Shown: piece after piece, positions 63,411 through 64,000 of the stretch | How the letters are laid out: the number at the start of each line of letters is the position of its first letter | Position numbering within the stretch: the stretch's first letter is position 1 | DNA from: Psychroflexus salarius | GTDB taxonomy: Bacteria > Bacteroidota > Bacteroidia > Flavobacteriales > Flavobacteriaceae | Direction of reading: 5' to 3' | Length of the DNA: 64,000 bases | Assembly: GCF_900129035.1 (NCBI RefSeq) | Contig: NZ_FQTW01000001.1 | Coordinates: forward strand, 186,001-250,000 | The notes under the pieces: generated by a model | What the model was told of the DNA's origin: nothing | What the model saw: the letters and a program-made list of their open reading frames with translations, nothing else | The model's database searches: none | Position numbers and translations under genes: made by a program

Positions 63411-64000
63411 TGCAAAATAGAATACATCAACGCTTACAACAACCTGAAAAAATAGTCTCTATTTATTTTACAGCAGGTTATCCTAAACGTGACGACACCT
63501 TAGAAGTTATTCAAGAATTGGTTAACAATGGTGTTGATATGATTGAAGTTGGCTTACCATACAGTGATCCCTTAGCCGATGGACCAACGATTCAACAGAG
63601 TTCTACACAAGCTTTAAAAAATGGAATGAGCTCTCAACTTTTGTTTGAGCAATTAAAAGATTTAAGGCAAATCACATCAGTTCCTGTTATTGTAATGGGT
63701 TATTTTAATGCGATGTTGCAATATGGTGTTAAAGCCTTTTGTGAATCTTGCGAAAAATGTGGCATTGACGGCATAATAATGCCTGACTTGCCAATAGATA
63801 TCTATCAAGCTGAATACCAAAGTATTTTTGAACAACATCAACTCAGTTTTATTAGTCTAATTACACCACAAACTTCTGATGAACGTATTAAACAGCTTGA
63901 TGAAGCTAGTAATAGCTTTATCTACATGGTAAGTTCAGCCAGTACTACAGGAAGTCAGGCAGGTTTCGGTCAAACTGAACTTGATTATTTTAAACGTATT
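63410..64000 (+). CDS. trpA: Tryptophan synthase alpha chain (cut by window edge)
   Basis: The first 197 codons are present and the frame is open at the window end. Starts MQNRIHQRLQQPEKIVSIYF. The catalytic Glu is E46 in MIEVGLPYSDPLADG, with D57 in the same segment; PVIVMGYFNAM and SSASTTGSQAGF (phosphate site) also fit. It cleaves indole-3-glycerol phosphate to indole, channelled to TrpB. The ATG overlaps the trpB stop by 1 base (TAATG). It is partial only because of the window boundary. Confidence 0.96.
   Translation, partial: MQNRIHQRLQQPEKIVSIYFTAGYPKRDDTLEVIQELVNNGVDMIEVGLPYSDPLADGPTIQQSSTQALKNGMSSQLLFEQLKDLRQITSVPVIVMGYFNAMLQYGVKAFCESCEKCGIDGIIMPDLPIDIYQAEYQSIFEQHQLSFISLITPQTSDERIKQLDEASNSFIYMVSSASTTGSQAGFGQTELDYFKRI

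Overview
The window is chromosomal DNA of a low-GC Bacteroidota member, most likely a Flavobacteriaceae. The evidence is type IX secretion (T9SS) sorting domains, a GLPGLI/outer-membrane-barrel gene pair, DUF3857 and DUF4369 families, many lipoproteins ending in SC, promoters of the Bacteroidota form TTG-N19 to 22-TAnnTTTG, and weak Shine-Dalgarno sequences. I cannot fix the genus. I see no tRNA, rRNA, CRISPR array, complete insertion sequence or prophage.

Region 1 (1-10.8 kb) is accessory. A four-gene minus-strand set holds a TlpA-like thioredoxin, a GLUG/InlB/EGF surface protein, a GLUG/T9SS surface protein and a tiny sorting-signal protein. It is divergent from a membrane-bound AraC regulator across a perfect palindrome. 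The two GLUG proteins look like one ancestral gene split by a roughly 1 kb insertion. A serine hydrolase with a GC-rich 3' half, a fossil of a DNA-methyltransferase/restriction gene and two lipoproteins follow.

Region 2 (10.8-42.7 kb) is mostly core: pgpH-like, cmk, rpsA (with a leader that can form two exclusive hairpins), thiolase, NlpC/P60, glmM, lipid A acyltransferase, rhomboid, queA, aroA, a MazG-like gene, dtd, rsgA and a DAHP synthase-chorismate mutase fusion. Within it are a 1236-residue metallophosphoesterase joined to an Omp85 barrel with a kinase-like middle, an HD hydrolase fused to a Pycsar-type membrane effector, a GAF protein, a Lys-C-like T9SS protease and two DUF3857 transglutaminase-like paralogues.

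Region 3 (42.7-49.1 kb) has a GLPGLI/outer-membrane-barrel pair, a lipoprotein gene broken by an in-frame TAA and followed directly by an unlisted 56-residue membrane ORF, an orphan promoter-terminator unit that may be a small RNA, then prmC and a GNAT gene.

Region 4 (49.1-64 kb) is core metabolism: ribD, a HAD hydrolase, a transporter, a YigZ protein, a thioesterase, dnaA, a tyrosine phosphatase and an RsmI-like methylase. Next comes a rhodanese/MarR/nitroreductase/YceI group with a clear MarR-type operator. The complete trp operon trpEGDCFBA follows, cut off inside trpA by the window edge. It is preceded by a leader peptide with three consecutive Trp codons and an attenuator hairpin.
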